Positions 45,806-56,545 of a stretch of 64,000 bases of DNA are shown here, in pieces. Both the position numbers and the translations under genes were made by a program. Below the pieces are notes generated by a model. That model ran no database searches, was not told the origin of the DNA, and saw only the letters and a list, made by a program, of their open reading frames with translations. This DNA comes from Bacteroidota bacterium. Its GTDB lineage: Bacteria > Bacteroidota > Bacteroidia > UBA4408. How positions within the stretch are numbered: the stretch's first letter is position 1; each line of letters starts with the position of its first letter. The stretch lies in NCBI GenBank assembly GCA_016721765.1, contig JADKHO010000002.1, positions 992,001 through 1,056,000 on the forward strand, in the 5' to 3' direction.

Positions 45806-48800
45806 TTATTCTACTTTCATAATTTCATAATAAAGCTCTAACATTCCTAATTGACAAGCTTCTCCTTCGGTTCGATTCATGATTGCTAAGGCTATTGGAG
45901 ATTTTTCGTAAACAGTAATTAGACCGTTATTATCAGGCTTTATATTTTGATTGGACTGCGTGCGACTGAATTTAACCTTTATTAAATTACCTTCTGGGTT
46001 TTTGACTGTAACAATTGAATTAATATCCACCTTCCTTTTTTCCTCCGGGCGCAAGGTAATTGGAACAATTGGTTCCATTTTTAAAGACTCATCAATTGTT
46101 TCGCTTAAATCAATTTTTTCATCGGTATCAAATTTTGAGATAAACTCCATTAAATTCTTTATTTCCTTTTCTGCCGAATACCACCAATTTGTTGACCATA
46201 TCCTATAAAATGTAAACCCTTGTTCTTCAAGTCGAGCTTGTCTAAACATATCCCATGCGTATGCTTCATTGCTACTATGATACTTCGCACCATCACATTC
46301 TATTGCGATTACAGGTTTTCCTGTAATTTTTGATTTAACAATTAAATCAATTCTAAAACCACCAATTTTAAATTGTTGTTGCAATCGATTTTGACCAATT
46401 TTTTCAGCTAGTCTATAATATACTTCATCTTCAAAAGGTGATTCTGACCCCATGACACTATGATCCAATTCATAAGATTTAGATTCGCAATTTTCATAGA
46501 GCTGATTCAAAATTGATTCTTTTGTTTCTTTATTGTTTTCACTAACAGCCTTTGCATATGCTAAATAAGAATAGAAAATGGCTCTACCGTTATTTTGCAT
46601 TTCCTTAAGAAGAGAAGAGTATAAATTATAATTATCCTTTGGGATTGATGTACAAACATATATTTTATATTTAGCTCGCGTAATAATCACATTGAGAAGT
46701 TTGTATCCATTCCGCTGCACAATTGGGCCAAATAGCTGGCGAAATGAGCCATCACTTTTTTTACCAAATGTTGTGGAAATAATAACAACGTCGCGTTCAT
46801 CACCTTGTATATTCTCTAAATTTTTTACAAACAAATCTGATCCTAAATCGGCAATTTTTCTATCGTATTCGGGCTTTAACTGCCTAACCTTCGTAATTTC
46901 CTCCAAAATCAAATTTCTTTGGTAAATATTGAAAGTAGCAACGCCAACAGAAGGATATTTTCCATTTTTGAATGGCTTTATATGGTGTAATAAAATATCC
47001 ACTACTTGCCTAGCTTCATCTCGGTTTACTTGGTCTTCATATACACCATTTACCTCAATAAATTGGATTGGTGTATAATCAATTTTGGCAGGCATTGGAA
47101 TTAATCGTTTTCCATAAAAAGCATGGTTAGAAAATTCAATTAAATCGGGATGATGAGAACGATAATGGACTTTTAAATATGATTGCTTATAACTGCAATT
47201 TTCGGCATAAACTAAAAGTGATTCACTATCGGCAAGGTCAAGTGAATTATTAATATTACGTTGGTTTAAATTTCTATTTTCCGGTATTAAATCTTCGTCT
47301 ACTTCCTCCTCCAATGGTGCAATAAGAGAAACTCCTCCTTGAAAATGATTGGATGGAGGCATTTGTTGACTATCGCCAGAAATAACTTTAATTTTTCCTC
47401 GAACCAATGCTGGAAATGTATCTTCTAACCTCAATTGACTGGCCTCATCAAAAATTACAACATCAAAAATTCCTTCATTTAATGGTAGAATCGAACTACA
47501 GACCGATGGGCTTACCATTACAACAGGAAAAAAATCAGTAAATAATTGAAAATCGGAAATTATAATTTTACGAAGTGAGTTTCTTCTTTCACCCCGACCA
47601 CCCCTTTTATTAAAAAGGCTTGCCGGACTAATTCCGTTACTTAAAGAATTTTGAACAGATACTTTTTGTCTATTTGACCAATCATAGATAATACTATATA
47701 TCTGAGTGCTTTTTAATTGTTTCTTGTAACTATTTATTTCATTAATTTTATCTTCACTTTTAGGCAAGGATTCAAGTTTACTCTCTGCGTTTGCTAGTAA
47801 CCAGTAGTAATACCAGCTCTCAAATGCTTGAATCCAATCAGTGCAATTACTTTCAATTAAGGCAAGAACTACATCCCATTGTTTCTTAGTAAGTTGGTTG
47901 CGAAATTTTCTCCATGAAAAAAATTGGCGAAAGTCACTTAAATTATCAATAATTATCAGCATTTCTGAAAATAGCAATTCAGCTTCACTAATTTTTGTGC
48001 TATGATTTCTTAATTCTGGGCTTACCCGTGTAAGAAGTTTATCAGGTATTAGACTTATTATTTCATTGAATTTTTCTTCAATCCTAGCTATTTGAGAAAA
48101 ATCTGGAAAAGTGGATGGAAATAACTTGATGAAAATTCATCTTTATATTTCGATCTAGTCTTTTCATTTTCGTTAAACCAATTATCGGCACTAACTAATA
48201 GCTTATTAATATTTTCAATATATAATCTATTGTTTTTTATTTCACCAGTATCAATAAAAGTATGTTCAAAATAGTTTAATGAATTATGCAATCCTATAAT
48301 TTCGTTAATTCTAGTTGTAATTTCGGATTTGTTTTGTTGAAGGCTCTTATACGAATTAGATATCTTGCTTAAGACACTAATTTTAAAATTAGTTAATGGA
48401 TCATTTTTATAGAATGCCTCGCCAAATTCTTTATAATTTGCATCAATAAAACTTAGGTATTTATTACTCTCTTTTTTTAACTCGTTATAGTATTCAAAAA
48501 AGTGGCTATCCACCCAACTCGCATAAACTTGCAACTGTTCTGAAAGCTCTATTTTAGCTAAAGTTATCCTTGATAATACATTTTTAGCTACTTCTAAAAG
48601 ATTTTGTTGAATCGCAATGATGTTTGCTGAATTGAATAACTCATCATTTAAAATCTCAAGTGGATGATTTAATTTGCCAATACTATTGTAAAGTTCATTA
48701 GCAGATGTTAGAATCTCAACAATATCAGTGAGTTCATTTTCATCTTCATCAAATTTGAACTGTTTGTGGTCCAATTTCATTTTCAATAAAGAATAATCAG

Positions 48801-50178
48801 CCCGTTTCTGTTTAGATAAAAAATCTCCAACTAGTTCTGTCCAATATTTTCCACGATAAAGATTTTTTTCTAGCTGTTTATGATTATTGTTCCATTCAGC
48901 AACTTTTGTTTCCGCAATGTCACGAACTGAAGTATAAGAAATAGGGTTAAATCTAGTTGAATATGATAAATAATTAAGTCTATCTCTTACTGAATTTACA
49001 ATCCCGTCCCTATCTTTATTAATATCTTCTATCAAAGCGGCCAATTCTCCCAGTTTATTGTCCTCTTTGTGCAAATTTCTTTTTATTACCTCGAGGGCTG
49101 TTTTCTTTTCACATACAACTAAGCATTTTAATTTATTTGCTAGAGCATTAGTAATTAGTGCAGTTAATGATTGACTTTTTCCAGTTCCAGGTGGTCCTTG
49201 AATTATTTTTTTTGGCTCAATACCAAGAGTTGACAAAATTTCTTGTTGGCTTGGGTCGGTTTCAATAGCACTTAATGAAGTACCGGTAAATTTTTCTACT
49301 ACTAAATTCTCGAATTTAAATTCATCATATCTATCAATGAGTACATCAATATCATTAATAATACTCTCCTTTTGAGTACGAAATAAGCCGAAAACTCCTC
49401 CAAAGTATATCCAAGCCTGATTACTTGAGATTGCTTCTAAAGCACTTGATTCAGGAATATTAATTAAAGGCATGCCAATTTTAGAAGTTAAATCTTCAGC
49501 TAAATTGTTGGAAACATTAGAGTTTAAGGCCTTTAATACTTTAATACATTCTGCAATCAATTCATCTCTATCTATAATTGCATCTTCTAAAAGCTCTTCA
49601 TTAATTTGAGGAATAAAAATATTTTCATCCGTTTTAATAAAAGATAGCAAAACTTCATTTAATCCAACAGAATGAATTTCCTCATCTACCATTCTTCCGG
49701 CTTCATTTCTGAATTTATTTCGTAAAATTGACCATGTGTTAACCTTATTAGAAGCTTTTACAATTTCTAATTGCCAAATAAATATAGGAGCCTTAATAAT
49801 TTTTGTCGGGTCTTGTTTGGAAGGTTTAATTAAAATAGGAAATCCAAATCCGAATGTTTTTATTCCATGCTCTTTATAATTATCTTCATTTTCAATATGG
49901 AGAGAATTTAATCGTTTAGAAAGTAAACCAAGTTTTTTTTGTTCCTCAATCTGAATATTATTAAGGTCTATACTATCAAAGGAAATTTTAAACTCAAAAC
50001 TAGAAATAATAAATAGTTGTTCTAAAAAATTTTCAGCAAAATCAGGTTTGATGTAATTTAAGTTTGATAAATCGAGTCTTGTAGCAAATCTTCCGGGAAG
50101 TGCATTTAAATGAATTGACCGAATGTTTCCGCCCTTTAGTTTTGATCTAAGTGCATTTAAAAAAACCAAATCGGTCAT
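45806..50178 (-). CDS. Giant SF1 helicase with DUF559-type nuclease domain (one frameshift)
   Basis: Two frames (50178-48088 and 47977-45806) form one protein of about 1457 residues once the A5 run at 48097-48101 is read as A6; the bridging sequence then continues ARIEEKFNEIISLIPDKLL. N-terminal residues resemble the DUF4011 group. The split SF1 helicase has Walker A GPPGTGKSQ, Walker B VVIFDEASQL, motif III GDSQQMPPS, motif V NIQGDERDVVIIST and motif VI VIITRAK, the DNA2/NAM7 (AAA_11/AAA_12) arrangement. A PD-(D/E)XK domain near the C-terminus has GGFRIDLIV, then AIECDGAKYH and YRIWSTNWW, as in DUF559/Vsr-like nucleases. Helicase-nuclease fusions of this plan occur among antiphage proteins, but no partner genes are adjacent, so defence is an inference. 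It works in the cytoplasm. Confidence 0.82.
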
Positions 50179-50210
50179 AAAAATGAATTGTTGCGTTTTT
50201 TTTATTAAAC

Positions 50211-50218
50211 CAAATTTA
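50211..50218 (-). promoter_or_regulatory. -7 element of the helicase gene, -33 region replaced by IS21
   Basis: On the minus strand TAAATTTG matches TAnnTTTG and lies 32 bases before the helicase ATG. The -33 TTG should fall at about 50238-50240, which is now the terminal TCC of the IS21 element that starts at 50237. The native -33 box is therefore missing. Confidence 0.5.
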
Positions 50219-50422
50219 GGATATTTTGAAATAGCATGGAAATTCCGCTTAAACAGACCCCAGTTGACCGGTTTAAATTGACCCCATAAGACCGGAGCAA
50301 ACTGACCCCACTATTTCGGTCGAAATTGACCCCACCATTTTGAGTTTGATTGTACTGTTTTATCAAGCAGATTTTTTTGGTTCTGAATCGTAAATTTTAC
50401 GGTTCAGTAAACCTAATAAATC

Positions 50423-51964
50423 ATGGCGAATAAAACAATAACTATGAGTAATGTACGTCAAATCATCAAGCTCTATTCTCAGCAAATGGGAAAGAAAAAA
50501 ATCGGAGAGCGACTTGGCATGTCCAAGAACACTGTGAAGCTTTATATCCGTCAGTTTCATGCATTAAAGACAACCAAAGAAGAGTTGTTTAAGTTAAGTG
50601 ATTTTGAACTGAACAAACTTTTTCATCCACCTCAAAGCGCACCAGCGAGCGATCGTATGCGCCACCTGTATGAATTTTTCCTACCATGGCAGGACCAATG
50701 CGTCGACCAGGAATGACTGTATCGCAGCAATATCAGCAATACAAGGCGAAACACACAGATGCTTTTGGTGAAACATCCTTTTACTTTTATTATAACCTGT
50801 GGCGTAAAAAAAGTAAATCCCACGATGCACATTGAGCATAAAGTTGGCGATAAAATGTATGTAGATTATGCTGGAACGACGCTACCTTACGTTGATATAG
50901 ATACAGGAGAATTAAAGAACGCTCAAGTGTTTATAGCAATTTTAGGGTGGAGCCAATATGCTTATGTAGAAGCCATGCCCAGCCAAACGGTGGAAGATTT
51001 TATAGCCGCTTGTGAAAATGCAATCCGCTATTTTAAAGGAGTTCCACTAGCAATTGTACCGGATAATTTAAAGTCGGCCGTAATAAAAGCGAGCAGATAC
51101 GAGCCGCAGGTAAACGAAAACTTTAACGCCTTTGCAGAGCATTATGGAGCAAGTGTTCTTCCGGCACGTTCACGTAAACCGCAAGATAAAGCACATGTTG
51201 AGAACATGGTAAAACTGACCTATCAGAAGATTTACACACATCTTCCGGAAAATCAAATTGTTCCTTTAAAGGAACTCAATGAGCAAATATGGATACAACT
51301 TACTTTGCTTAATGATGCGCCTTTAACAGGAAAATCATGCTCCAGAACAGACCAATGGATGCAAGAATTATCCTCGCTTCAAGCCTTGCCGGATACCTAC
51401 TATGAAATGAGAAAAATAAAACAAGTAACAGTGTTGAAGAACGGTCATATTTATCTTAACGAAGACCAGCATTATTACAGTGTACCTTATGAGTTGATTG
51501 GTAAAAAACTGAGTTTACACTACTCTCGAACCGAGGTAAAAATTTACTTAAAGTATGAGCTTGTAGCTTCACATAAGCGCACCAGAAGTCCGCATAACTA
51601 TGACACCAATCCTGCACACATGCCTTCGCAGCATCGCTATGTTACAGAATGGAGTCCCGCATTTTTTATTGGGAAAGCTAAATCCATTGATCCCATTGTG
51701 GAACATTACATTACTCAGGTGCTTGAAAAAAAACAACATCCTGAACAATCCTACAAAGCTTGTATGGGTATATTATCCATGGCCAAACGTGTAGGCAACA
51801 GAAGGTTGATTAATGCTTGCAAGCGAGCACATGAGATTGGTTATTACAACTACAAAATCATTGAAGACATCTTGAAAAAAAATCTGGACAGATACGAAGA
51901 AGAATCAGATCCCTCGAACATGCCAACGCACGACAACATCCGTGGTGGAGCCTATTATCAATAA
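50423..51964 (+). CDS. istA: IS21 transposase IstA (two compensating frameshifts)
   Basis: IstA catalyses cut and joining of the element ends. The N-terminus has a helix-turn-helix (KKIGERLGMSKNTVKLYIRQF) and the later part a DDE integrase core (MYVDYAGTTLPYVD; ALIVPDNLKS-like region with AIVPDNLKSAV; KAHVENMVKLTYQ), followed by the typical IstA C-terminal domain. Between 50680 and 50805 the family sequence (FPTMAGPMRRPGMTVSQQYQ; FYFYYNLWRKK) is in a different frame. Reading T5 at 50675-50679 as T6 and A7 at 50806-50812 as A6 restores one protein of 513 residues. As written it is broken by a stop at 50714. istB follows 16 bases later. Confidence 0.88.
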
Positions 51965-51980
51965 CTAAAACAAACATAAA

Positions 51981-52742
51981 ATGACAGAAATCTTAACAAA
52001 AATGAAGCAAATGAAGCTTCTTGGAATGGCAAAAGCCTTCCACCTAACGCTTGAATCGGGCAAGAATGAAAAGTTTACTCCCGATGAAATGATTGCTCAC
52101 TTGGTAGACTCAGAGTGGGATGAACGCTACAATCGAAAGCTAGACCGCTCTGTTCACGCGGCTAAGTTCCGCTACAAGGCAAGTATTGAACAAATTAATT
52201 ACGATGACAATCGAGTGGATAAAAATCAAGTTCAGCGTTTAGCAGATTGCGAATTTATAAAGCGAAAAGAAAATATCATCATCACCGGAAGCACGGGAAT
52301 AGGTAAAAGTTTTATTGCCTCCGCACTTGGCCACCGGGCTTGCGCACTGGGTTATCGCGTGCTTTACCAGCACAGCACAAAACTTTTTGGTCGTATGAAA
52401 ATCGCTAAAGCTGATGGCACCTATCTGAAGGAATTAGCCAAGATAGAAAGACAACACATACTTTTGATTGATGATTTTGGAATACAACCTTTGGATGCAC
52501 AAAGCCGTTCAGCATTAATGGAAATTATCGAAGATCGTCATGGAAAAGCATCCACTATTATTACCTCACAGGTACCGGTAAGCAAATGGCACGAGGTTAT
52601 TGGTGAACAAACAATCGCTGATGCAATCTTAGATAGAATCGTTCATGATGCACATCGTATTGAGATGAAAGGTGAGTCTTTAAGAAAGAAAAGACATACA
52701 AAAGGTGATGTAGAAATTGATTGGGAAAACTTAAAAAACTAA
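51981..52742 (+). CDS. istB: IS21 ATPase helper IstB
   Basis: IstB is the AAA+ ATPase that helps IstA choose target DNA and assemble the transposition complex. The 253-residue product has Walker A GSTGIGKSFIA, Walker B ILLIDDFGIQPLD, sensor STIITSQVPVSKWHE and the IstB-specific N-terminal MKLLGMAKAF helix. Length is normal and the frame is intact. It lies just downstream of istA in the same element. Confidence 0.96.
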   Translation: MTEILTKMKQMKLLGMAKAFHLTLESGKNEKFTPDEMIAHLVDSEWDERYNRKLDRSVHAAKFRYKASIEQINYDDNRVDKNQVQRLADCEFIKRKENIIITGSTGIGKSFIASALGHRACALGYRVLYQHSTKLFGRMKIAKADGTYLKELAKIERQHILLIDDFGIQPLDAQSRSALMEIIEDRHGKASTIITSQVPVSKWHEVIGEQTIADAILDRIVHDAHRIEMKGESLRKKRHTKGDVEIDWENLKN

Positions 52743-52848
52743 CTTAGCCGATGAATGAAAAACAGATTACAATTAAACTAAAAATGGCAACCCAAATAGA
52801 GGGGTCAGTTTAAAGTGAAATGCTGGGGTCAGTTTGAGTGAAATATCC

Positions 52849-52890
52849 AATAGGCCGCAAACACTATATATAAAATGTTTGCGGCCTATT
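52849..52890 (-). terminator. Long perfect hairpin at the end of the LamG gene
   Basis: AATAGGCCGCAAACA pairs perfectly with TGTTTGCGGCCTATT (15 bp) around a 12-base AT-rich loop. It lies 17 bases past the stop of the minus-strand LamG gene and is a good termination or mRNA-protecting structure, though no long T-tract follows. The IS21 element ends exactly at its outer edge. Confidence 0.7.
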
Positions 52891-52906
52891 AAAATTAGCT
52901 ATCAAA

Positions 52907-55051
52907 TTAATTCAGAACAATCTTCCTAATCTCAACAGTGTTAAGCTGCGGATCAATTATATGCACAAAGTAAATTCCAAGTCCGGTCCAGCCTGTCAGA
53001 TCAATATCAAATTGCGCCTGGTTTATTGGGTTCGTAAACATTGTTTGCCCAAGTGAATTTGTAATTTTAATTGTATATCCGGCTAAAGAGAAGAAGTTTC
53101 CGCAATCAATAGTTATACGGTCTTTTGAAGGGTTAGGATAAACTTTTATTGTATGTTGAAATGCAACCGGGTTGAAAGCGGTTAATGGGAAATTTATTAA
53201 TAATGTATCAGTAACAGTAATCGTTTGACGGCAAATATTAGCATGGAAAAGTGAATCCACTCCAGCAGGATTGAATGCACGATTGTAAATAAGAATGTCA
53301 TCAATTTTTCCGTTGTGAAAACGTGAGCGGGGTGTTTGTGAACCAAACACAATGGAGTCAAGCAAGGTGTTCCATCCTGGAAAAGCACTTGTTCCAATCA
53401 GTACATTATTAATAAATATTGACGCATTGGTTCCGTCATAAACAGCTACAATATTATACCAATCTTGCAGGTTATAAGTAACAGGCACGTCAAAATCACT
53501 GTTAAACCCAGAAAATCTAATAAAATCAGAATTAGAGTTAGTATGACCATATAATATTTCAATAGCTGAATTTGTCAGAGGAGAACCATATCCCAATATC
53601 GGGTGACCATCATTACCTGAACCTCCTGACACAGGGTAAGTGTTATGCGTTAACCATAGAGATACAGTCCTTGGGCTATTGCCGGAAGGAAGGTTATTAT
53701 GATTCGCAATAATATAGCTTACCAGGTTGCTATCCTTTCCTGAAAACTGGTATGCAGAATTTGGTTGGCCAAACCTGTCTGTGCTAAGTGAAGCTCCTCT
53801 TACAATTCCGTTATTTCCATTTCCACTTAAATCATTTGCATTTCCGCTGAAAGGCCACCAACCGACTAATCCATAAGTAGGAACTGAAACAGGCTCATAT
53901 ACTTTTATTGTATCGTATACCGCAATATTTGTTGTTATTGTGTCGTATACAGTAATATTTGTTGTAATTGTGTCATATTCCGTAACATGGCAGGTATCAA
54001 ATAAAAATGGAGATATTGCAAAACATAAATTATTCCATGTTGCTCCTGAATTTACGGGTAAAAAAACCCTCACAACACCTTTTGAAGTATAATTAAATGA
54101 TGTAAGGTTGAACCAGGTATCGTACATTGATGTATTAATTAATGGATAAGAAAATGGTTCAATGGATGTACTCAGATTAATAACATTTGTACCAGGGTTG
54201 TATCGAAAAATGTAATCCATCGAAGAAACTGGATATCCAGCCCTTGTTGCTCCCATATAAACTGAATCTATCTTGTAACCATTAGGAATTACATATTCTT
54301 TATAAGCCCACCCTCCAATGTTATTATCAAAGCCATCATAAATAGCATAACAATTCTGAGTTGAACTATTAGTAACACTGTTAATTTCCTGTTGAGTCAA
54401 AACTCGGTTCCAAATTCCGATATCATCAATTTTTCCGTTAAAGGAAGCAGCGTTACCAATAGCCAGCCTTCCTTTACCGATAAATTTTGAAACAGCATTT
54501 GTGATATTGGGATTCATTCCGTTTATTGAATCACTTACATTACTATTATCGTAGATATAACCATTTCCGGCTTTAACAATTACAGTTCCAAAATGCCAAC
54601 TTCCATCTGTTACTGTATTAATAGTTTTAGGTCCTGAAACCGCTTCTAAGTCAAAGTGCAGTTTATTATCCGAACCAATAAAAATTTGAATACAATCTCG
54701 AAAATTGTTTTCATCGCCAAAAGCCAAAATATGTTGCACTGCTTGTGTTGTTGACTTATACCAAAATGTAATTGTCCAATCACCAGTACCTGTAATGGGT
54801 GCATTTATAAGGCTTATATAATCGCTTGTTCCATTAAAGCTATAAGCACTGTTAGAAATTCCAAACCTATCTACTGTGAGGCTAGCTCCATTTGAAGTTC
54901 CATTATTCCCATTTCCACTCTCATCATTAGCATTTCCATTAAAGGGCCACCAACCCACGAGTCCATTTGAAGGAACATAACTAGGAATTTGAGCAAAAGC
55001 CATGGTTATGAAAAATAGTAAAGAACTAAAAAGGGCGTAAAATTTTTTCAT
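52907..55051 (-). CDS. T9SS cargo with two LamG/concanavalin-like domains
   Basis: This 714-residue protein has a signal peptide ending TMAFAQ. Two LamG-like jelly-roll domains start with nearly the same sequence: GLVGWWPFNGNANDESGNGN at about residue 30 and GLVGWWPFSGNANDLSGNGN at about residue 400; each ends with IDDIGIWNRVL or IDDILIYNRAF. A 130-residue unassigned segment and a spacer of YDTITTNI repeats lie between them. The C-terminus from VYPNPSKD is a T9SS type A sorting domain with IVEIRKIVLN-like end. LamG domains bind glycans or proteins, and an adhesive role is likely but unproven. A good TTG-N19-TACATTTG promoter lies 170-200 bases upstream. Confidence 0.85.
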   Translation of the reverse strand: MKKFYALFSSLLFFITMAFAQIPSYVPSNGLVGWWPFNGNANDESGNGNNGTSNGASLTVDRFGISNSAYSFNGTSDYISLINAPITGTGDWTITFWYKSTTQAVQHILAFGDENNFRDCIQIFIGSDNKLHFDLEAVSGPKTINTVTDGSWHFGTVIVKAGNGYIYDNSNVSDSINGMNPNITNAVSKFIGKGRLAIGNAASFNGKIDDIGIWNRVLTQQEINSVTNSSTQNCYAIYDGFDNNIGGWAYKEYVIPNGYKIDSVYMGATRAGYPVSSMDYIFRYNPGTNVINLSTSIEPFSYPLINTSMYDTWFNLTSFNYTSKGVVRVFLPVNSGATWNNLCFAISPFLFDTCHVTEYDTITTNITVYDTITTNIAVYDTIKVYEPVSVPTYGLVGWWPFSGNANDLSGNGNNGIVRGASLSTDRFGQPNSAYQFSGKDSNLVSYIIANHNNLPSGNSPRTVSLWLTHNTYPVSGGSGNDGHPILGYGSPLTNSAIEILYGHTNSNSDFIRFSGFNSDFDVPVTYNLQDWYNIVAVYDGTNASIFINNVLIGTSAFPGWNTLLDSIVFGSQTPRSRFHNGKIDDILIYNRAFNPAGVDSLFHANICRQTITVTDTLLINFPLTAFNPVAFQHTIKVYPNPSKDRITIDCGNFFSLAGYTIKITNSLGQTMFTNPINQAQFDIDLTGWTGLGIYFVHIIDPQLNTVEIRKIVLN

Positions 55052-55526
55052 GTTGGTTGGGGATTAAATCGATTTTAATAATCTTAGTTTTAATGGTATT
55101 TAATGTATACTACAATGCTCTATAATTTATCATGTCCTTTATGAGTTTTCTATTCCATTCAAGGCACGTTTATACGACCAAATAATATGAATTACACATA
55201 AAAATGTTATAATCTTAGACAAATGTAATTTTACTTTTTGTATTTGCAATTAATTTCATTCTTTCATTTCAATGCCGGTTGTATTCCAATTAACTATATT
55301 AGGTGCTGCAATAATAATTTTCCTCCTTATTAAAATTTTTAAATAAAATTATACCCGTTAGTAAAAACATACTTTTAAGATTCCTTTGTATTGACAAAAT
55401 TTTACTTAAACATAATTTTAGTTCTTTGAAGGCAAACCGTTATCGGTAATTAAAAAGCGAACTTCTGCCCTAACATTCTCTACCTTTATACTCCTTTCCA
55501 ATTGAAATAAAAGCACACCAACAACA
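55052..55526. other. AT-rich intergenic region between divergent genes
   Basis: Apart from the minus-strand promoter at 55220-55249, I see no gene, RNA or strong repeat. A promoter for the plus-strand gene at 55527 probably lies in the last 150 bases but no consensus match is convincing. Confidence 0.5.
55220..55249 (-). promoter_or_regulatory. Promoter for the LamG protein gene
   Basis: On the minus strand TTG (55247-55249) and TACATTTG (55220-55227) are 19 bases apart, an exact match to the Bacteroidota consensus. Transcription would start near 55214, leaving a leader of about 160 bases. Confidence 0.65.
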
Positions 55527-56102
55527 ATGGATACAGTAAATATTAAACTCTTCGGTATTGGCTGCCACCTTGTGCAAGGAAAATTTGATGAGGATGTTCT
55601 GTCGCAATTCAAATTAGCTGCTGATGCTTTAAAATCACCACTTCAGGAAGCACTTTTTGATGAGGCATTTTTTAATGAGCTAAATTCAAAGCAGCATAAA
55701 TCCTGGCCGGACCTGGGAAATCAAACAAAGATTCATGGATTACTAGATAGTTACCAAAGCAGCATAGAAGAAAAAGTGAACAGCCGCCAAAAAAGAAAGA
55801 TTTTTATGCAAGATTTGAAGCATGAAAATGTGCTATTTCCCATTTACAATACAAGTCATTGCTTAATCGAAGGGAGACAAAATCAAACCTTAAGCATTAT
55901 AGAAAAAGAAATCGGCACCATTGCATCCTACAAATTAGATGTGGAGAAATTTACCTTCGAAAAACTAAACTTTGAGCTTCATACGATAGAAATTCGGAGT
56001 GATTTAAAATATACCATCCTATCCCAAATTTACTATGACGGCCAAACCCTAAAAAGCAAAAAAACGGATACCCTGATCAAAGAGCGCTTTGTGCTTTTGT
56101 AG
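55527..56102 (+). CDS. Hypothetical cytoplasmic protein
   Basis: This 191-residue protein is not recognised. It has no signal peptide, membrane helix or familiar motif. It is mixed helical and strand-like, with charged segments (FDEDVLSQFKLAADALKSPL; SSIEEKVNSRQKRKIFMQ) and a beta-rich C-terminal half. It stands alone, with 475 bases before it and 443 after. The start ATG at 55527 gives a natural N-terminus (MDTVNIKLFGIGCHLV). Confidence 0.6.
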   Translation: MDTVNIKLFGIGCHLVQGKFDEDVLSQFKLAADALKSPLQEALFDEAFFNELNSKQHKSWPDLGNQTKIHGLLDSYQSSIEEKVNSRQKRKIFMQDLKHENVLFPIYNTSHCLIEGRQNQTLSIIEKEIGTIASYKLDVEKFTFEKLNFELHTIEIRSDLKYTILSQIYYDGQTLKSKKTDTLIKERFVLL

Positions 56103-56545
56103 CTTTTTAAGAAGTTGTTATGATTTTCTTCTTTGGATTTTCTAACATTGAATTCATTGGCAATTCTTTAAAAAGTATCTTATTAATAAATTGCTTATTA
56201 TTTTATTATAAAAAGATTTTCTTAGTAAAAACTGAATTTGGCATGTTTTAATTAAACTCGTTAATCATTTTTATTTTGCCGACTATCAGCAACTTAAAGC
56301 CGATTAATAATATTTAATTTGGTTTAATGAAATTTAATTTTTACGATTGCGCAGAGATTGATGCTTCAAATTTTAATCTACTTGAAGCAATGTAAGGCTG
56401 GAAATGTTCCCACAAACAACCAGACATGATACACGCTTACTTTCATATATTTTTTTGTTCGATATTAAATTTTATTGTCTTAAAGGCAACTAGTATTTCT
56501 ATTATCGCATTTGCTTCAATTAATTATTTACTAAAAAATTAAATA
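56103..56545. other. AT-rich intergenic region before the six-gene operon
   Basis: I find no convincing gene, RNA, repeat or exact promoter consensus here. It should contain the promoter of the operon starting at 56546. Confidence 0.4.

Larger units (their letters stand above)
50237..52849 (+). mobile_element. IS21-family insertion sequence
   Basis: The 2613-base element carries istA and istB. Its first and last 49 bases (50237-50285 and the reverse of 52801-52849) align without gaps at 36 of 49 positions, begin TGGA and end TCCA, and contain multiple TGACCCC motifs, the repeated terminal boxes typical of IS21 elements. ATAG lies next to both ends (two bases away on the left), a possible but uncertain target duplication. 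The left end sits in the promoter of the helicase gene; the right end abuts a terminator hairpin. istA carries two compensating one-base homopolymer shifts. Confidence 0.9.

Noticed and set aside
50675..50812. Programmed ribosomal frameshifting in istA
   Set aside because: IS21 elements do not normally use frameshifting inside istA, and two opposite shifts are needed; the other four homopolymer shifts in the window suggest sequencing errors.
56340..56400. A 22-codon open frame beginning MKFNFYDCAEI
   Set aside because: Too short, no family signature and no ribosome or operon context beyond being in an AT-rich gap.
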